Of a stretch of 47,187 nt of DNA, positions 45,662-47,187 are shown in pieces. Position 1 is the first letter of the stretch; the number at the start of each line of letters is the position of its first letter. Under the pieces are notes generated by a model. That model ran no database searches. It saw only the letters and a program-made list of their open reading frames with translations, and had not been told where the DNA came from. Where the stretch lies: NCBI RefSeq assembly GCF_963678635.1, contig NW_026970799.1, positions 1-47,187 on the forward strand, given 5' to 3'. The position numbers and the translations under genes are program-made. Origin of the DNA: Symsagittifera roscoffensis. Lineage: Eukaryota; Xenacoelomorpha; Acoela; Convolutidae.

Positions 45662-45967
45662 TTGATCCCAGTAAATAATTTATATTTTTTAGCTTTCAAC
45701 TTATGCGAAATTTCTGGAAAAAATAAACGGTCTTCTGTTTTGGTACATTTAGATGGATATCGCTATAAATTAAAAACCTACTACAAGAAATCGATTGCAA
45801 GCAGTTTTTTTCTATTATTCCGTTTTCTCCATTTTTTTTACTGTTTTGAGTTTTTTTATCCAGGAAGCGTTTTTTTTAGCAAATTTTGTTTAAGCGTGAA
45901 AAGAGATTTGAAAGTTGCCGATTTGCGCTTTTTTATAAATGAATCTATAAAGCTCTTTGTTTATTAA
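45662..45967 (+). other. 101-codon ORF, possible FLYWCH-like N-terminal fragment
   Basis: Residues about 26-42 read SVLVHLDGYRYKLKTYY, similar to the start of FLYWCH zinc fingers (a hydrophobic strand, then DGY-Y). The rest is Phe-rich and lacks the expected WRC and downstream Cys/His residues, so no finger could fold. FLYWCH domains often come from Mutator-like transposons, so a TE scrap is possible. The resemblance is weak and may be chance. Confidence 0.15.
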
Positions 45968-47147
45968 AGCGCGAGTTAAGTGAAAGCGTCACATCAATCT
46001 GCAATCAAATGACTGTTCCAACTATAAATGACACATGCTAATTGGCTTACAATATTTTAAAAAACAAAGTGAGTAAGGGACGGTTGTTTGTAATAATTGA
46101 TTTTCCCTCTTTATTTTGGTTTATTACTGTTTTTTCTCGTCAGTCTTGATCAGCTAATTTATTTTTGCTTCTGTTTGTTTTTTGGTAATCTATATATGTA
46201 ATAAAACTGCTTGTATCCGGGCAAAGCCCTGAAAGTTCTGAATGCCATTTAATTGGTCTTGACTCAGAACGTTTTTGATAGATTAAGTATTGGAAAAACT
46301 ATGAATTTTAAGTTGATCTTATTATATTTTAGGTGTTACAATTTGAAAAATCTAAAATTTGAAATCTAAGAAAATAATTAGCTGCTTCAATTCAATTCAG
46401 CAAGATTTTGTAGTTTTGTATAATTTGCGAGCTGCTTAGATGCATATGTGGCAGGTTACTGTAGTGGCGTGCGCACATGGCTTGGCCAATGCAGATCAAA
46501 AGATCGATCACTAGAGGAGCCAATATTTGTAAAGTTGGTCTGAATAAAAAAAAACCCGAGCAAATATATTCCTCCTTTTTTCTCAAGTCGGACTTAATTC
46601 CAAATAAAATTGATCTGATACACCAATTTGTTTCTTAAAAAATTCTCAACCAAACATAATTTTTTTGAAAAAAATAACTTTTTGAAATCATTTTATGCCG
46701 TTGATACAACTATTTCAGATTTTCTGCAGATAACAAAAACGTTTTAAGAAAGTTTTAAACTAAGTCTTACGCAAAAGTAAACTTACAAGACAAAAACAAC
46801 AAAAAATCTGCTGAGAGAAACCTGAAACCGTGTAGATCCAACCGTGACTTTTTGGACATTAAAACAATCTTCAGTTTCCTCTTAAATCAAACATTTTAGT
46901 GTTCCAGAAAAAGTTTTATAAGGATGATTATTGTTGGTAAAATTGTACTATAATTGCTATTTATTTCAAGAGTTATACCAATGAGTTTCAAATTTTTTAA
47001 TGATAAGTATGAAAACACTTTTTATACCCAAAAAAATGTTTTGCTTTTTCTAGCAAAGCTATTTGTTGACACATTCTAAGCTGCTTTCGCAAAAGCTAAT
47101 ATAACAATTATTTAATTCACAGTGTTATGGGAGTGCTCGGAAAAACA

Positions 47148-47187
47148 ATTTGATTTCGAAATTTTTTGAAAATCCGCCTACCCCCCC
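47148..47187. mobile_element. Possible third hAT-like element, cut by the window edge
   Basis: The last bases, ttttttgaaaatccgcctaccccccc, match the inner right end of MITE 1 (tttttgaaaatccgcccccccc at 44215-44237). The terminal inverted repeat itself would lie beyond the window. No matching left end was found upstream, so the call rests on this short match. Confidence 0.35.

Noticed and set aside
1-47187. CRISPR arrays, bacterial operons, ribosome-binding sites or prophage
   Set aside because: The base composition, TE types and lack of coding density fit a eukaryotic nuclear genome. No direct-repeat/spacer pattern with unique spacers exists.

Overview
This window is AT-rich eukaryotic DNA, about two-thirds A+T by eye, with long A and T runs. 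I see no intact protein-coding gene, rRNA or functional tRNA. Almost everything I can identify is repetitive: a decayed Ty3/Gypsy-type Gag in several copies, two non-autonomous hAT-type elements, a foldback element, minisatellites and a diverged non-coding repeat family. This looks like repeat-dense non-genic DNA, probably from an invertebrate animal. I cannot name the species.

Layout. 1-2216 is single-copy here and unrecognised. 2217-14104 and 14105-25988 are two head-to-tail, almost identical copies of an 11.9-kb segment. Each copy holds a CTGCATTAAGCG minisatellite, a 0.4-kb inverted repeat (foldback), a few short coding-like ORFs of unknown family, and four diverged members (a-d) of a repeat family rich in TAATC/GATTA motifs with C/G-rich cores. 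Each copy ends in part of a minus-strand gag relic. From about 25.4 to 35.2 kb a tandem array of about 2.25-kb units carries this gag relic again (units A, B, C, A', D). The units fall into two subtypes arranged as a dimer-like higher-order repeat. The array is broken once by a 0.55-kb module at 31.2-31.8 kb that recurs at 36.2-36.7 kb, just past a degenerate minisatellite of about 62-bp period. 36.7-42.8 kb is mostly unrecognised apart from one TAATC-family remnant. 42.8-47.2 kb holds another TAATC-family member, two hAT-like MITEs with 8-bp target duplications, a tRNA-like SINE head, and what may be the end of a third hAT element at the right edge.

How the parts relate. The gag relics share one in-frame stop in every array copy, so the gag was already dead before the array expanded. 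The array therefore probably grew by recombination or replication slippage of a chimeric unit (gag relic plus TAATC-family flank), not by transposition of that gag. The 11.9-kb duplication ends inside the first gag relic, so it is probably the most recent event, or it is an assembly duplication of two haplotypes.
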